A stretch of DNA of 64,000 nucleotides from Paludisphaera mucosa (GCF_029589435.1 NZ_JARRAG010000006.1:30983-94982); one strand, 5' to 3'; positions 26,830 to 35,922 are shown, counted from the first letter of the stretch. Notes: a model not told the origin generated them from the letters alone. Made by a program: numbers and translations.

Positions 26830-29800
26830 ATGCCGAGCCCCGACCCGCAGTTGATGACCGTCTTCTCGGACGCGCTGGAGCGGAACGACCCGGCCGCCCG
26901 CGCCGCCTATCTCGACGAGGCCTGCCGGGGGAACGCGGGGCTTCGCCGTCTGGTCGAGGAGATGCTGGCCGCCCACGACGGCGCCGGCCGGTTCCTGGAA
27001 CCCGGCCCTCCCGCAACGGCGGAATCCTCCTCGATCGCAAACCTCCCCGTCACCGAGCGCGCCGCCCCCGAAAGCCCGGCCCGCGCGGGAACCGCCACGG
27101 AAGCCCATGATCGCGACGGCTCGAGCACGAAAGCGGCGTCCCTGCAGTTCTCCGCCGAGTCGGCGGGGACGGTCGTCGCCGGCCGGTACAAACTGCTCCA
27201 GCAGATCGGCGAAGGGGGCATGGGCACGGTCTGGATGGCCGACCAGACCGATCCCGTCAGGCGCCGGGTCGCGGTCAAGCTGATCCGCGTGCATCAGGGG
27301 AATTCGCGGACGATCCTGTCGCGGTTCGAGGCCGAGCGGCAGGCCATCGCTCTGATGGACCACCCCCACATCGCCAAGCTCCTCGACGCCGGCACGACGG
27401 CCGACGGCTCGCCGTTCTTCGTCATGGAGCTGGTCAAAGGCGTCCCGCTCAACGAGTATTGCGACGCCCACCACCTGAGCATCCGCGATCGGCTTGCGCT
27501 CTTCGTGCAGATCTGCTCGGCCGTGCAGCACGCGCATCAGAAGGGCATCATCCACCGCGACCTGAAACCGACGAACATCCTCGTCGAGGATCACGACGGC
27601 AAGCCGATGCCCAGGGTGATCGACTTCGGCCTGGCCAAGGCGACCTCGGGGCTGCAACTGAGCGAGAACACGCTGTTCACGGCCTTCGGAAGCGTCATGG
27701 GAACGCCGCTGTACATGGCGCCCGAGCAGGCGGCATTCAACGCCGTGGACGTCGACACCCGGGCCGACGTCTACGCCCTCGGCGTGATCCTGTATGAGCT
27801 GCTGACGGGCACGACGCCGATCACGCGGGAGTCGATGAAGAAGGCCGCGCTCGACGAGATGCTCAGGTTGATCCGCGAGCAGGACGCGCCGACGCCGTCG
27901 AGCCGGCTGAGCACGGTCGACTCGGCCCCCAGCATCGCCGCCAACCGGAGGACGGAGCCGCAAAAACTGGGCCGGTTCGTGAAGGGGGAGCTCGACTGGA
28001 TTGTGCTGAAAGCCCTCAGCAAGGAACGCGACCGCCGTTACGAAACCGCGACCGGGTTCGGGAGGGATGTCGAGCGTTTCCTGAATAACGAGGCCGTCGC
28101 CGCCGGCCCGCCGAGCGCGAGCTATCGGCTGCGGAAGTTCGTGAAGCGGAATCGCGGCCAGGTCCTCGCGGCGAGCCTGGTGCTGCTCGCGCTGCTGGCG
28201 GGCATCGCCGGGACGACCTTGGGGCTGGTGGAAGCCCGGCGATCGGCCGACGCGGAGCGCAAGGCCAAGCGCGACGCGGAAGAGAAGAGCGTCCTGGCCG
28301 AGTCGAACGAGAAGAAGGCCCTGGCCGCCGCCGAGGAGGAGAAGAAGGCGAAAGAGTCGGTCGAGTCGGTGCTGGGCTTCGTGGAGGGCAAGATCTTCGC
28401 GGCCGCTCGCCCCAAGGGCCAGGAGGGGGGCCTGGGCTACGACGTCAAGCTGGTCGACGCCATCACGGCTTCCCTGCCGTCGATCGATGGAGACTTCCGC
28501 GGCCGACCGCTGATCGAAGCCCGGCTCCGCCGGACGATCGGAAATTCCTTCTTCTTCCTGAGCCTTTTCGATCGGGCACTCGAGCAGCACGAGGCCGACT
28601 ACAAGATCCGTCGCCGCGAACTCGGCCCCGACCATATCGACACGCTCAAGAGCCTGATGAACGTGGCCACCAACTACTGGCTCGTCGGCCGACGCGCCGA
28701 GGGCATCAATCGCATGGAAGAGGCAGTGAGGCTCATGAAGGCCGGGCAGGGCCCGGATTACGAGCTCGCCATCTGGTCCATGGGCAACCTGGCGGGCATG
28801 TACTTGGAGGCCGGCCGGCACGCCGAAGCCATCGAAACGCAGCAAGAGGTCGTCGCCAGGCAAACGTCCAAGGTCGGTCCCGAGCACTACGACACGACGT
28901 TCGCCAAGCTCAACCTGGCCCGCATGTACGACGAGATGGGCCACCACGCCGAGGCGCTCAAGCTCTTCGAGGAGGCGCTGCCCAGGGAGGAAGCCGCGCT
29001 GGGCCGCGATCATCCCGACACCCTTGCCAGCACGACCGATCTGGCCAAGATCTACAACGAACTCGGCCGGCACGCCGAGTCGCTCTCGCTCTTCGAAAAG
29101 ACGCTGCCCCTTTTGAAGGACAAGTTCGGCCCCGATCACCGTAGTACCCTGGCCGCCAACAGCGTCCTGGCCGACGTCTACTCGGCCTTGGGCCGGGAAG
29201 CGGACGCCCTCCGCCTGCTGGAAGAGACGCTGGCTCGAGGGAAGGCCCAGTTCGGTCCGGACCACGTCTATACGCTCGAGAGCATGACGTCCCTGGCCCG
29301 CGTCCATATGGCCGCGGGCCGCGGCGATCGCGCGAAGGCGCTCCTCGAGGAGTGCTCCGCGGCGAGCCGCAAGGAGCCGGCGAGCTCATGGAAGGTCGCG
29401 GCGCTCCAGGCGTGGTTCGGTCTCGACGACGACTTCGCCGAGACCCGGACGCGCATCCTCGAGTTCGCCCGGGGGACCAACGACGCAACGACGGCGCTCC
29501 GCGCCGCACAGGTCGGCGCTTTGCGGCCGTCGGACGACCAGGCCGTCCAGCGCGAGACGCTGGATCTGGGACGGAAGGCGGTCGAGCTCCACAAGGGGGA
29601 GAGACAACTCCTGGCCCTGGGCATGGCCGAGTACCGCATTGGCCGCTTCGCCGAGGCCGAGAAAACCTTCCAGTCAGCCGCCACCCCTTGGCGGGATATC
29701 ACCGCGGCGGACACGGCGGACTTCTATCGGGCGATGTGCCTCTTCCGGCTCGGCCGAAAAGAGGAGGCCAGGGACCTTGCGACCAGGACCGCCGGGCGGA

Positions 29801-29934
29801 TGAAGCCGCTCCCGAAAGTCGGGCAAGGCCCGGGCTCGGGCAACAGCGGCGATTCAGGCAACCTCATCCTGTGGCTGGCCTACAAGGAAGCGAAGATGAC
29901 GATCGACCTCGAAGAGCCCCCGCCGCGTCGGTGA
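26830..29934 (+). CDS. Ser/Thr protein kinase with TPR tail
   Basis: The product is 1,034 aa, with GAGGTGA ahead of the ATG. Kinase motifs are complete: GEGGMG at 127-132, VAVK lysine at 150, HRDLKPTN from 242 and DFG at 265-267. The membrane segment is at about 436-458, followed by an alanine- and lysine-rich coiled coil, then at least six tetratricopeptide units of the kinesin-light-chain style (DTLASTTDLAKIYNELGRHAE-like, about 570-850). It resembles the many planctomycete kinases paired with ECF sigma factors such as that at 25229. The ligand and substrate are unknown. Confidence 0.93.
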   Translation: MPSPDPQLMTVFSDALERNDPAARAAYLDEACRGNAGLRRLVEEMLAAHDGAGRFLEPGPPATAESSSIANLPVTERAAPESPARAGTATEAHDRDGSSTKAASLQFSAESAGTVVAGRYKLLQQIGEGGMGTVWMADQTDPVRRRVAVKLIRVHQGNSRTILSRFEAERQAIALMDHPHIAKLLDAGTTADGSPFFVMELVKGVPLNEYCDAHHLSIRDRLALFVQICSAVQHAHQKGIIHRDLKPTNILVEDHDGKPMPRVIDFGLAKATSGLQLSENTLFTAFGSVMGTPLYMAPEQAAFNAVDVDTRADVYALGVILYELLTGTTPITRESMKKAALDEMLRLIREQDAPTPSSRLSTVDSAPSIAANRRTEPQKLGRFVKGELDWIVLKALSKERDRRYETATGFGRDVERFLNNEAVAAGPPSASYRLRKFVKRNRGQVLAASLVLLALLAGIAGTTLGLVEARRSADAERKAKRDAEEKSVLAESNEKKALAAAEEEKKAKESVESVLGFVEGKIFAAARPKGQEGGLGYDVKLVDAITASLPSIDGDFRGRPLIEARLRRTIGNSFFFLSLFDRALEQHEADYKIRRRELGPDHIDTLKSLMNVATNYWLVGRRAEGINRMEEAVRLMKAGQGPDYELAIWSMGNLAGMYLEAGRHAEAIETQQEVVARQTSKVGPEHYDTTFAKLNLARMYDEMGHHAEALKLFEEALPREEAALGRDHPDTLASTTDLAKIYNELGRHAESLSLFEKTLPLLKDKFGPDHRSTLAANSVLADVYSALGREADALRLLEETLARGKAQFGPDHVYTLESMTSLARVHMAAGRGDRAKALLEECSAASRKEPASSWKVAALQAWFGLDDDFAETRTRILEFARGTNDATTALRAAQVGALRPSDDQAVQRETLDLGRKAVELHKGERQLLALGMAEYRIGRFAEAEKTFQSAATPWRDITAADTADFYRAMCLFRLGRKEEARDLATRTAGRMKPLPKVGQGPGSGNSGDSGNLILWLAYKEAKMTIDLEEPPPRR

Positions 29935-29937
29935 AAT

Positions 29938-30463
29938 CCGACGGCGACCGGATGACCATCGGCCGGAAGCCGGAGGCTTCGGCAGTCGGAGCCTTGATCC
30001 ATGAAGAGAACCAGGTTCACCGCCGGGTAGATCGTCTTCGCACGGACGACCGCTCGTGCCACAAGTTGCCCGAGGCCGAGGCGGCAATTCCGGGTGGCAC
30101 CGCCCGCGGCACGGGCCAAGGCGGAAGGCGAGGCCTCCGACGAGGTAAGTCCGGCCGTGGAGCCGCCAGCGCCAGGGAGTCAGCGGGGCCGACGCGGCGA
30201 GCGGGCGGATCGAAGGGTCGGCCCGCAGGGCCGCCAGCAGCTGCCGGGGATGCGCCCCGCGGAAGTGGTTCCCCGCCCGGCCCAGCTCCCGGAGCAGGCC
30301 GGCGAGGTCGCCCTCGGGCGTCTCGTGCCACCCCGCGAACGTATCCGACGAGACGACCTCGGCGACGAGCGTCGCCTCGCCCCCGGGCGAGGCCAGGCTC
30401 GTCGATGCGACGCACCGCCTCGACCTTGAACTCGCGCGTGAACGTCCTTCGGGTCTTCGCCAT
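29938..30463 (-). pseudogene. Decayed region starting with an IS3-type OrfA N-terminus
   Basis: The ATG at 30463 opens MAKTRRTFTREFKVEAVRRI, the standard helix-turn-helix start of IS3-family OrfA. Homology then stops. A shifted frame downstream (LVAEVVSSDTFAGWHETPEG, LRELGRAGNHFRGAHPRQLL) and another further on (TRNCRLGLGQLVARAVV) look protein-like but match nothing I recognise. The stretch appears to be a patchwork of broken reading frames. Confidence 0.5.
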
Positions 30464-30539
30464 CGGGGGGCCTCCGCAGGTCGAGCTTACGTTCCTACCT
30501 AGGCGCTCGCCATCCGTGGGGAAGTCCATATGGACGCTC

Positions 30540-30680
30540 CACGCTCGATACGGCGCATTTCGGCGTAGGAGTCGCGGCCGAGGCCGTCGTTCAGCGGGAG
30601 GAGCTCGACGAAGCGGCTCCAGCCCAGCTCACGGGTCAAGGCGGCGACGACCTCGCGGTCCGGGAGCGGCCCAACCCCTC
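30540..30680 (-). pseudogene. Fragment of a YhcG/DUF1016 nuclease gene
   Basis: About 40 codons read EVVAALTRELGWSRFVELLP then LNDGLGRDSYAEMRRIERG. This matches the internal block of YhcG-family proteins (the LSWSHFVELLPLKD region). Nothing before or after is in frame. It differs from the full-length YhcG gene at 31011-32150, so it is a remnant of another family member. Confidence 0.6.
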
Positions 30681-30708
30681 GTTCATCCTCCGTCCTCTCG
30701 TCGGCCGA

Positions 30709-31014
30709 TCATTCGGCCTGTCGAGGCGTCTCTTGTTCGGGATCCCACATCTCGCGGTAGGCCCGGATGTATTCGAAGGTCGCCGTCGGGTCGATCGCGA
30801 AATAGCGGCGACAGAGCTTCCTGTAGAGCGACGACGCCCGCGGGTCGAAGCAGAAGTCCAGCAGGCCGTCCAGCGTACGCTCGACCTCGCTGATTCCGGG
30901 GGATGGGTCCAGGATGATCGACTCGACCAGGGGCTCGTACTCTTCCACCGCCCGGCGAGCCAGCGACGACATGGACCTCGCCAGATCGTCCATCGACCGC
31001 CCCGGGGGATTCAC
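30709..31014 (-). CDS. Small hypothetical protein coupled to YhcG
   Basis: This 101-aa protein begins with a GTG that overlaps the stop of the yhcG-like gene (GTGA), so translation is probably coupled. It is acidic and helical (RRAVEEYEPLVESIILDPSP, FDPRASSLYRKLCRRYFAID, YIRAYREMWDPEQE), with no recognised family. The tight coupling suggests a partner or modulator of the nuclease. Confidence 0.6.
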   Translation of the reverse strand: MNPPGRSMDDLARSMSSLARRAVEEYEPLVESIILDPSPGISEVERTLDGLLDFCFDPRASSLYRKLCRRYFAIDPTATFEYIRAYREMWDPEQETPRQAE

Positions 31015-32150
31015 GACCCCTCCTTGAGCGTCCGCTCCACTTCCTCCTGCAACTCCTCGCGTCGAGGCAGGTGGAGCTGGTATTTCGACACGAAGAGCTG
31101 GTTGTCCATCCCCGCCAGGGCGTATTCCGCCAGGGCGTGGTCCTTCTGCGTGCAGAGGAGGATGCCGATCGGCGGGCCGTCGCCCTCACCCCTCACGTTC
31201 TTCGCGTACCAGCTCACGTAGGTGTTGAGCTGGCCGATGTTCTCGTGGTTGAATTCTTGGAGCTTGAGCTCGATGAGCACGTGGCACTTCAGGATGCGAT
31301 GGTAGAACACGAGGTCGATGAAATAGTGCACGTCGCCGATGAGGATGCGTTTCTGGCGGGCCTCGAAGCAGAATCCGTGGCCGAGCTCGAGCAGGAACTC
31401 CTGCAGCCTGTCCAGGAGCTGATCCTCGAGATGAGATTCGCTCATCACTTCCCTCGGCCTGAGGCCGAGGAATTCGAAGATGTAAGGATCGCGAACCGTC
31501 AGGCCGGGCGTCGCCCGCTCCGCGGAGGCGTGGGCGAGCCCCGACAGCTTCGCCCGGTCGTGCGACAGCCCGGAGCGCTCGAAGTAGAGCGAAGCGATCT
31601 GCCTCTTCAACTCGCGTACAGACCAGTTGCCCCGGATGCACTCCGCCTCGTAGAAGGAACGTTTGGTTGCTTCACCTATCGCCAGCAGCTCGACGATGTG
31701 CGTGAACGACAGGCTGGAGATCAACGCCTTCCCGTCCGGGCCGGATTCGGGAGTCGCCGACTCCCGGATCATGGCGGTCGGCCCGGCCGTCTGGGAGATC
31801 ACGCGCTCCGCCAATTCGGGAGGCAGCGACTCCCGGATCCGAGGATACGTCTCGTAGAACTTCCGGTAGCGTCGAAGTTCTCGCTCCTCGGCCCGGCTGA
31901 CGCCGGCCCCGACCAGGCGGGCCGATAGATTCGCGAGGAGTTTCTCGCCGTACCGCGCGCGATCCGCGCCTTGCATCTCGTACTCGGCGATGTAGAGGCC
32001 GATGAGCCAGTTGCGGAGCGTGAGGCTGATGTTGACGGCGCGCCCGGCCTGGACGCCGAGATCGTGGTCGACGTCGCTGATCGACAGGACGAGGCCCTCG
32101 AAGGTCAAGCCGGCGGCTTGGGGCGCGGCGGGCTTCCTGGCCTTGCTCAT
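31011..32150 (-). CDS. PDDEXK nuclease, YhcG/DUF1016 family
   Basis: The product is 379 aa. The N-terminal DUF1016 helical domain (about 20-200) includes LRNWLIGLYIAEYEMQG and RGNWSVRELKRQIASLYFER. The C-terminal PDDEXK-like domain (about 225-375) has GHGFCFEARQKRILIGDVHYF and DLVFYHRILKCHVLIELKL, giving the D...E-x-K catalytic pattern, then NTYVSWY and GILLCTQKD. Family members are linked to restriction or mobile DNA metabolism and often lie in defence islands. It is coupled to a small downstream gene, and a fragment of a second family member lies about 330 bp further downstream. Confidence 0.9.
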   Translation of the reverse strand: MSKARKPAAPQAAGLTFEGLVLSISDVDHDLGVQAGRAVNISLTLRNWLIGLYIAEYEMQGADRARYGEKLLANLSARLVGAGVSRAEERELRRYRKFYETYPRIRESLPPELAERVISQTAGPTAMIRESATPESGPDGKALISSLSFTHIVELLAIGEATKRSFYEAECIRGNWSVRELKRQIASLYFERSGLSHDRAKLSGLAHASAERATPGLTVRDPYIFEFLGLRPREVMSESHLEDQLLDRLQEFLLELGHGFCFEARQKRILIGDVHYFIDLVFYHRILKCHVLIELKLQEFNHENIGQLNTYVSWYAKNVRGEGDGPPIGILLCTQKDHALAEYALAGMDNQLFVSKYQLHLPRREELQEEVERTLKEGS

Positions 32151-32306
32151 GCCCCGTCCCCCATTTCCGGGATGCGGGAGGCGTGCCGCCGGAGACGCGG
32201 GGGCTGCGGGTCGGGGCTGCTGCTCGTCATGGCCATTCGTGAAGCTTACCGCAGGTGCCGTCCATGATCCAATCGAGGACTCCCCTCGCAGCCTCGCTCG
32301 GGGTTT

Positions 32307-32340
32307 ATGGCGGAAGGCAACCGGTTTTATCTTCCGCCAT
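32307..32340. repeat. Stem-loop, 10-bp perfect stem
   Basis: ATGGCGGAAG (32307-32316) and CTTCCGCCAT (32331-32340) pair around a 14-base loop, in the region between the yhcG start and a small plus-strand gene. It may be a terminator, an operator or a mobile-element relic. Confidence 0.5.
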
Positions 32341-32445
32341 CAACCGGCGAAATCACGGGCGGGGGGCCGACGATTTCTCGCCTCAGGACTGACCAGCGTG
32401 GAGGTTTCGCTTGGCCGGCGACCCCGGCCGTGCTATGACGACGCG

Positions 32446-32724
32446 ATGAGGGCATTCGTCGGCGAAATCGATCACACCGGGCTCCGCCGGTTCATCCCCG
32501 AGGACCAGGTCGCTCGGAACGAGCTGCATCGCCTGACGCGTCGTCGTCACCCGGGACCGAGCGCGTTCGTCTGGACGCTCCTCGCCGATGAGGACGCCGA
32601 GGATCTCCGGGTCGACGTCGGCACCGGTCGTCACGCCGAGGCGTACAGCCTGCTCCTGAACCGGGCCGTCGAACTCATCTCGCTCCGCGACGCCGCCTCT
32701 GGCTGCGCTCGAGCGGAATCCTGA
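32446..32724 (+). CDS. Small hypothetical protein
   Basis: A possible 92-aa product starting MRAFVGEIDHTGLRRFIPED. The composition is plausible for a globular protein (FVWTLLADEDAEDLRVDVGT, AYSLLLNRAVELISLRD) but there is no clear ribosome-binding site and no recognised family. It could be spurious. Confidence 0.35.
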   Translation: MRAFVGEIDHTGLRRFIPEDQVARNELHRLTRRRHPGPSAFVWTLLADEDAEDLRVDVGTGRHAEAYSLLLNRAVELISLRDAASGCARAES

Positions 32725-33061
32725 ATCCAGGGGTCCGCGAAGCCGGCTGCGAGACTCCTCCCAGCGTCGAGGTGATTCTCAGGCATGGCGATTAAACTTC
32801 TTGCCGGATCACCCCTTCGCCGGAACCCGGTTCGCGCAAACTTCATGCCGATTCGGTCTTCCAGATGAGACTTCGTAGGACACCGAACAGATCCGGCAAA
32901 CCCCGAGCCTAGCCTCGGGGATCATTCGGATTGACTCGGCCACGTCGGTGGCAAAGGCCAACCTCAGACGATGTTGGTCCTGACGCTGGAGGAGCGAGGC
33001 GAAGCTCGGGCCTGTAGCCCGTTCGTCGAAGTATTATGAACGTCTGAATATGTAATATTTT
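32725..33061. other. Intergenic region before dif-like sites
   Basis: No gene is seen. TTATGAACGTC at about 33034-33044 resembles one arm of the dif-like sites but has no good partner arm. Confidence 0.35.
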
Positions 33062-33089
33062 CAAGGACATAACGCCCTTTATGTCTTGT
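33062..33089 (-). repeat. dif-like 28-bp site (j), divergent
   Basis: Read on the minus strand: arm ACAAGACATAA, spacer AGGGCG, arm TTATGTCCTTG. The ACATAA/TTATGT core is a perfect inverted repeat around the 6-bp spacer. It pairs in inverted orientation with the site at 33197. Confidence 0.55.
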
Positions 33090-33196
33090 AACGATGATAC
33101 GTTCTTGACCGTGGCCGCATGTTGGACAGCCGCTCTCAGACGCCTCGACCGTGGGCGAAGAGCAGCACCAAAAGGCGGAAGAGGAACCAGACGTCA

Positions 33197-33224
33197 GCGT
33201 CTGATAATGGGCGTTATACTGGTT
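33197..33224 (+). repeat. dif-like 28-bp site (a)
   Basis: Arm GCGTCTGATAA, spacer TGGGCG, arm TTATACTGGTT. It lies 221 bp upstream of higB and has the same orientation as the sites at 34663 and 35923. Confidence 0.65.
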
Positions 33225-33357
33225 CGGCTCGACTTGAGCCGATCCACCCCGGCTTCGCCTTCTCCCGACGTTGAGACAAGGTCCCGGCTTGCATACGCGC
33301 CGGACTGCGTCGTGCGGGCCCCCAGGCCTTCGACCCCGGGCGACGACAGGACCATCC

Positions 33358-33374
33358 TATCGCAATACGCGATA
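33358..33374. promoter_or_regulatory. Candidate HigA operator
   Basis: TATCGCAATACGCGATA is a perfect 6-5-6 palindrome 72 bp upstream of higB; another half-site GCGATA follows at about 33413. Antitoxins of this type usually repress their own promoter at such palindromes. Confidence 0.4.
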
Positions 33375-33445
33375 CTTGGCCTGGACGCGTTCAACGCATT
33401 CTGCGATAGTAGGCCCAGGGCCGCTGCGACTTCCGGGAAACCGAC

Positions 33446-33850
33446 ATGCACGTATTGACCTTGGCGCCGCTGCGAGACTTCTGGCGATCTCGGCCGGGAG
33501 ATCCTCAGGCCGAGTCTCGCATGAGAGCCTGGTACAAGCTCACCGAGGCCATGGTCTGGGCCAACTTCGGAGAACTCCAGCAGACGTTCCGCGCGGCCGA
33601 CAAGGTAGGCAATTGCTTCGTCTTCGACGTCGGCGGCAATCACTATCGGATCATCGCCAAGGTCGATTTCGCCCGAGCCATCGTGTTCATCAAACGGGTG
33701 ATGGACCACAAGGAATACGACAGGGATCTATGGCCCGACCAATGCGGGTGCCATGAGCCCGACCCGCCCGGGAAATCCAAGGCGGGGGCGGTCGCGTCGC
33801 CGAAAGAGAAGCCTGAGGGCAAGGCCCTTAAGAGAGGTGGAAGACGATGA
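33446..33850 (+). CDS. higB: HigB-family mRNA interferase toxin
   Basis: This 134-aa protein has the RelE-fold HigB pattern: LRDFWRSRPGDPQAE, WYKLTEAMVWANFGELQQTF, NCFVFDVGGNHYRIIAKVDF and VFIKRVMDHKEYD. HigB toxins cut mRNA on the ribosome. The C-terminus is longer than usual by about 35 residues, rich in Lys, Pro and Gly. As typical for hig loci, the toxin gene precedes the antitoxin and overlaps it by four bases (ATGA). The pair is bracketed by dif-like sites. Confidence 0.9.
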   Translation: MHVLTLAPLRDFWRSRPGDPQAESRMRAWYKLTEAMVWANFGELQQTFRAADKVGNCFVFDVGGNHYRIIAKVDFARAIVFIKRVMDHKEYDRDLWPDQCGCHEPDPPGKSKAGAVASPKEKPEGKALKRGGRR

Positions 33851-34368
33851 CGATCAAGAAAGGATCACGGGCCAAGGTCCCGAAGCGGCACGAGGCCGCC
33901 GGCCTTCCAGCCTCGTCCGGCGGGATGGCGAAGGCGAAGCGTATGAAGCCGACGGCGTCCCTCACGCCCCCCTTCCACCTTCGGAACTATCTCGCCCTGG
34001 TGAAGAAGTTCCCGCTGCAACCCATCCGGGACGACGCCCACCTCGGCGAGGCGTTGGCGACGGTCGAGACTCTGATGTGTCGGGACCTGGACGAGGGCGC
34101 GGAATCGTATCTGGCCGTCCTCACGGGCCTCGTCGAGGCTTACGAGGCCGGGACGCGCCCGATCCCGGACGCCTCCGAGGCCGACGTCCTCGGCTTGCTG
34201 ATGGAGCAAAAAGGGGTCAGCCAGACCGACCTCCGGGACGAGGTCGGCATCTCGCAGTCCACCGTCTCCGCCGTACTTCGCGGCGCCCGAAACCTCACCA
34301 AGTCCCAAGTCGTCGACCTCGCTCGCTTCTTCAAGGTTCCGCCGGCGGTCTTCCTGCCGAGGACATGA
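33847..34368 (+). CDS. higA: HigA-family antitoxin, HTH-XRE
   Basis: The product is 173 aa. A basic N-terminal extension of about 40 residues precedes the HigA body (LRNYLALVKKFPLQPIRDDA, EALATVETLMCRD, LTGLVEAYEAGTRPIPDASE). The C-terminal helix-turn-helix (GVSQTDLRDEVGISQSTVSA to FFKVPPAVFLPRT) binds DNA. The ATG overlaps the higB stop. A start at the MAKAKRM methionine (about 33925) is possible, but the overlap favours 33847. It should neutralise HigB and repress the operon. Confidence 0.9.
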   Translation: MTIKKGSRAKVPKRHEAAGLPASSGGMAKAKRMKPTASLTPPFHLRNYLALVKKFPLQPIRDDAHLGEALATVETLMCRDLDEGAESYLAVLTGLVEAYEAGTRPIPDASEADVLGLLMEQKGVSQTDLRDEVGISQSTVSAVLRGARNLTKSQVVDLARFFKVPPAVFLPRT

Positions 34369-34662
34369 CGAAATAGCCGCAGCCGACGGATTCGCCCCAG
34401 GCAGGCGGCTCGTCGATCCTCGCCGTCCTGTAATTCTTCCGGGCATGGAGAATCCGGGGCGGGGATCGGCCTCGTCTGGAACTCGAGGTACGCCCGCAGC
34501 AGTCCGCGGTATTCGTCGCTCCTGGGATCGTATCGTCGGCAGGTCGGAGTGAGCTCCCCGGCCGTGCTCGTGATGCCCGTCTTCCGAGCCTCGATCGCCT
34601 TCCGAGATCGGGTGAGCGCCTTCACGGCGTCGCGAGTCTACTCCACCCCCGCCATCGTCGGT
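34369..34662. other. Intergenic region after higA
   Basis: A minus-strand frame from 34625 (MKALTRSRKAIEARKTG, RRYDPRSDEYRGLLRAYLEF) looks partly protein-like but has no ribosome-binding site and would run antisense into higA. I do not call it as a gene. Confidence 0.3.
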
Positions 34663-34690
34663 GGGTCTGATAATGGGGTTTATTTTTCGG
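34663..34690 (+). repeat. dif-like 28-bp site (b)
   Basis: Arm GGGTCTGATAA, spacer TGGGGT, arm TTATTTTTCGG. It lies 295 bp downstream of higA and 330 bp before the secreted-protein gene. Confidence 0.65.
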
Positions 34691-35020
34691 GTGCAGACCG
34701 ACTCCCTATCGGCAGGATCGAGGGGTTATCGTGCATTCGACAAGGCAGCCAGCTCCGTCGAGACGGGACCCGATTGAGCCCGGGAGGCGGTGCGGCAGGA
34801 TCCGAGGGGCGGTATGCTTGAGGTCAAGATCGGCTGGCCTCGTGATCGCTTGACGAATGCCAACGCGAACTCTCTACAAGCGTTTGACGTCTAAAGAGTG
34901 AACACTCCTATCGCATCGGCGAAAGCTGCTGCGTCTGTTCCGGATTTACGTCAAATCTCCGGCGTACCGCGTGGACTTCCGATGACCTTTGACATATCAA
35001 CGGAACGGGAGACGAGGACG

Positions 35021-35587
35021 ATGATGTGGAACCGTAAAGTCTGCCGCACTTTCAGATTGCTCGTCGTCGCTTTCCTGACGTCATTCCCATTAATCGTCTG
35101 GGCCAAAGTGGCGGAGACTTCGTTGAAGGAGCTCGCCACCAGGAGTGATCTGATCGTCCTCGCGAAAGTCTCCAAGGTCGAGGACGGCCCCGCTGACATC
35201 AAGACCGAGGATGATCGAGTCTTCCCGCGAGTTAAGGTCGCCACGGCCCGGGTTGTCGAGACGTGGAAGGGCACGCCAGGTCCAGAGGTCCGTTACGTCG
35301 CCTCGTCGCTTTGGACCTGCGACATCTCGGATGCGGAGGAGGGGGAGCAAGTCGTCCTCTTCCTGGAGACCCGAAAGGATTCGCCGATTATGACGATCGC
35401 CCATTCGGGGCGAGGCAGGATGCCGCTTCGTGAGGTCAAGGGCAAGAACCATGCGACGATTTGGTCCGACGATGTGCAACTACCCAAGGGGACGGTCACG
35501 ATACCCGGGCCGGAGCCGAAGTACTCTTTCGTCCGATCGATCGAGCTGAGCATTCTTAAAGCGCTGGTGAGAGAAAGCAGCCGCTGA
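35021..35587 (+). CDS. Small secreted hypothetical protein
   Basis: The product is about 188 aa. Twin ATG codons at 35021 and 35024 follow GAGG at 35014-35017, and the N-terminus is a good signal peptide (RTFRLLVVAFLTSFPLIVWA, cleavage after WAKVA or nearby). The body reads as one compact domain (LKELATRSDLIVLAKVSKVE, RVVETWKGTPGPEVRYVASS, CDISDAEEGEQVVLFLETRK), reminiscent of small secreted proteins whose expression is coupled to metalloprotease-like neighbours, but no family is named. An in-frame start at 34898 exists but would hide the signal peptide. The gene is bracketed by dif-like sites at 34663 and 35839-35950. Confidence 0.65.
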   Translation: MMWNRKVCRTFRLLVVAFLTSFPLIVWAKVAETSLKELATRSDLIVLAKVSKVEDGPADIKTEDDRVFPRVKVATARVVETWKGTPGPEVRYVASSLWTCDISDAEEGEQVVLFLETRKDSPIMTIAHSGRGRMPLREVKGKNHATIWSDDVQLPKGTVTIPGPEPKYSFVRSIELSILKALVRESSR

Positions 35588-35742
35588 AGAATGTCATGGG
35601 GCGTTCATATGCTAAACTTTCCACTCGGGCTCCGGCCCGGCATCTCCCGTCGCCTCTACTTGAGAGGGCTTGGCGAACGCGGCCTCTGGGCTATAGGTGG
35701 AGCGGATAGGTCGCGTCGGAAGGCCCCAAGTCCCCTTGACCC

Positions 35743-35775
35743 TGGTTCACGAGGACTCAGCGTCCTCGTGAACCA
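35743..35775. terminator. Perfect 14-bp hairpin downstream of the secreted-protein gene
   Basis: TGGTTCACGAGGAC (35743-35756) pairs perfectly with GTCCTCGTGAACCA (35762-35775) around TCAGC. There is no T-tract, so it is not a classical intrinsic terminator, but it sits 156 bp after the stop codon and 64 bp before a dif-like site. Confidence 0.45.
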
Positions 35776-35838
35776 AGACGAACGTGAGAAGGCTTGAGGA
35801 CCGTGTCGCGGGCGTCATGACCGTCTCATTTTCACGCG

Positions 35839-35866
35839 TTCGAACATAAGCGCCAAGCTCGGACGC
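35839..35866 (-). repeat. dif-like 28-bp site (k), left half of inverted pair
   Basis: On the minus strand: arm GCGTCCGAGCT, spacer TGGCGC, arm TTATGTTCGAA. It forms an inverted pair with the site at 35923; the pair spans 112 bp with an inner 8-bp stem (GGCCTCGA at 35886, TCGAGGCC at 35915). Confidence 0.65.
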
Positions 35867-35922
35867 CCGAAGCAGGCGGGCTTTCGGCCTCGAAAAAGGC
35901 ACGGGTTTTAAACCTCGAGGCC

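Noticed and set aside
34140..34625. A 161-codon minus-strand frame overlapping higA
   Set aside because: No ribosome-binding site, most of it is antisense to higA, and the composition turns arginine-rich after about 60 codons.
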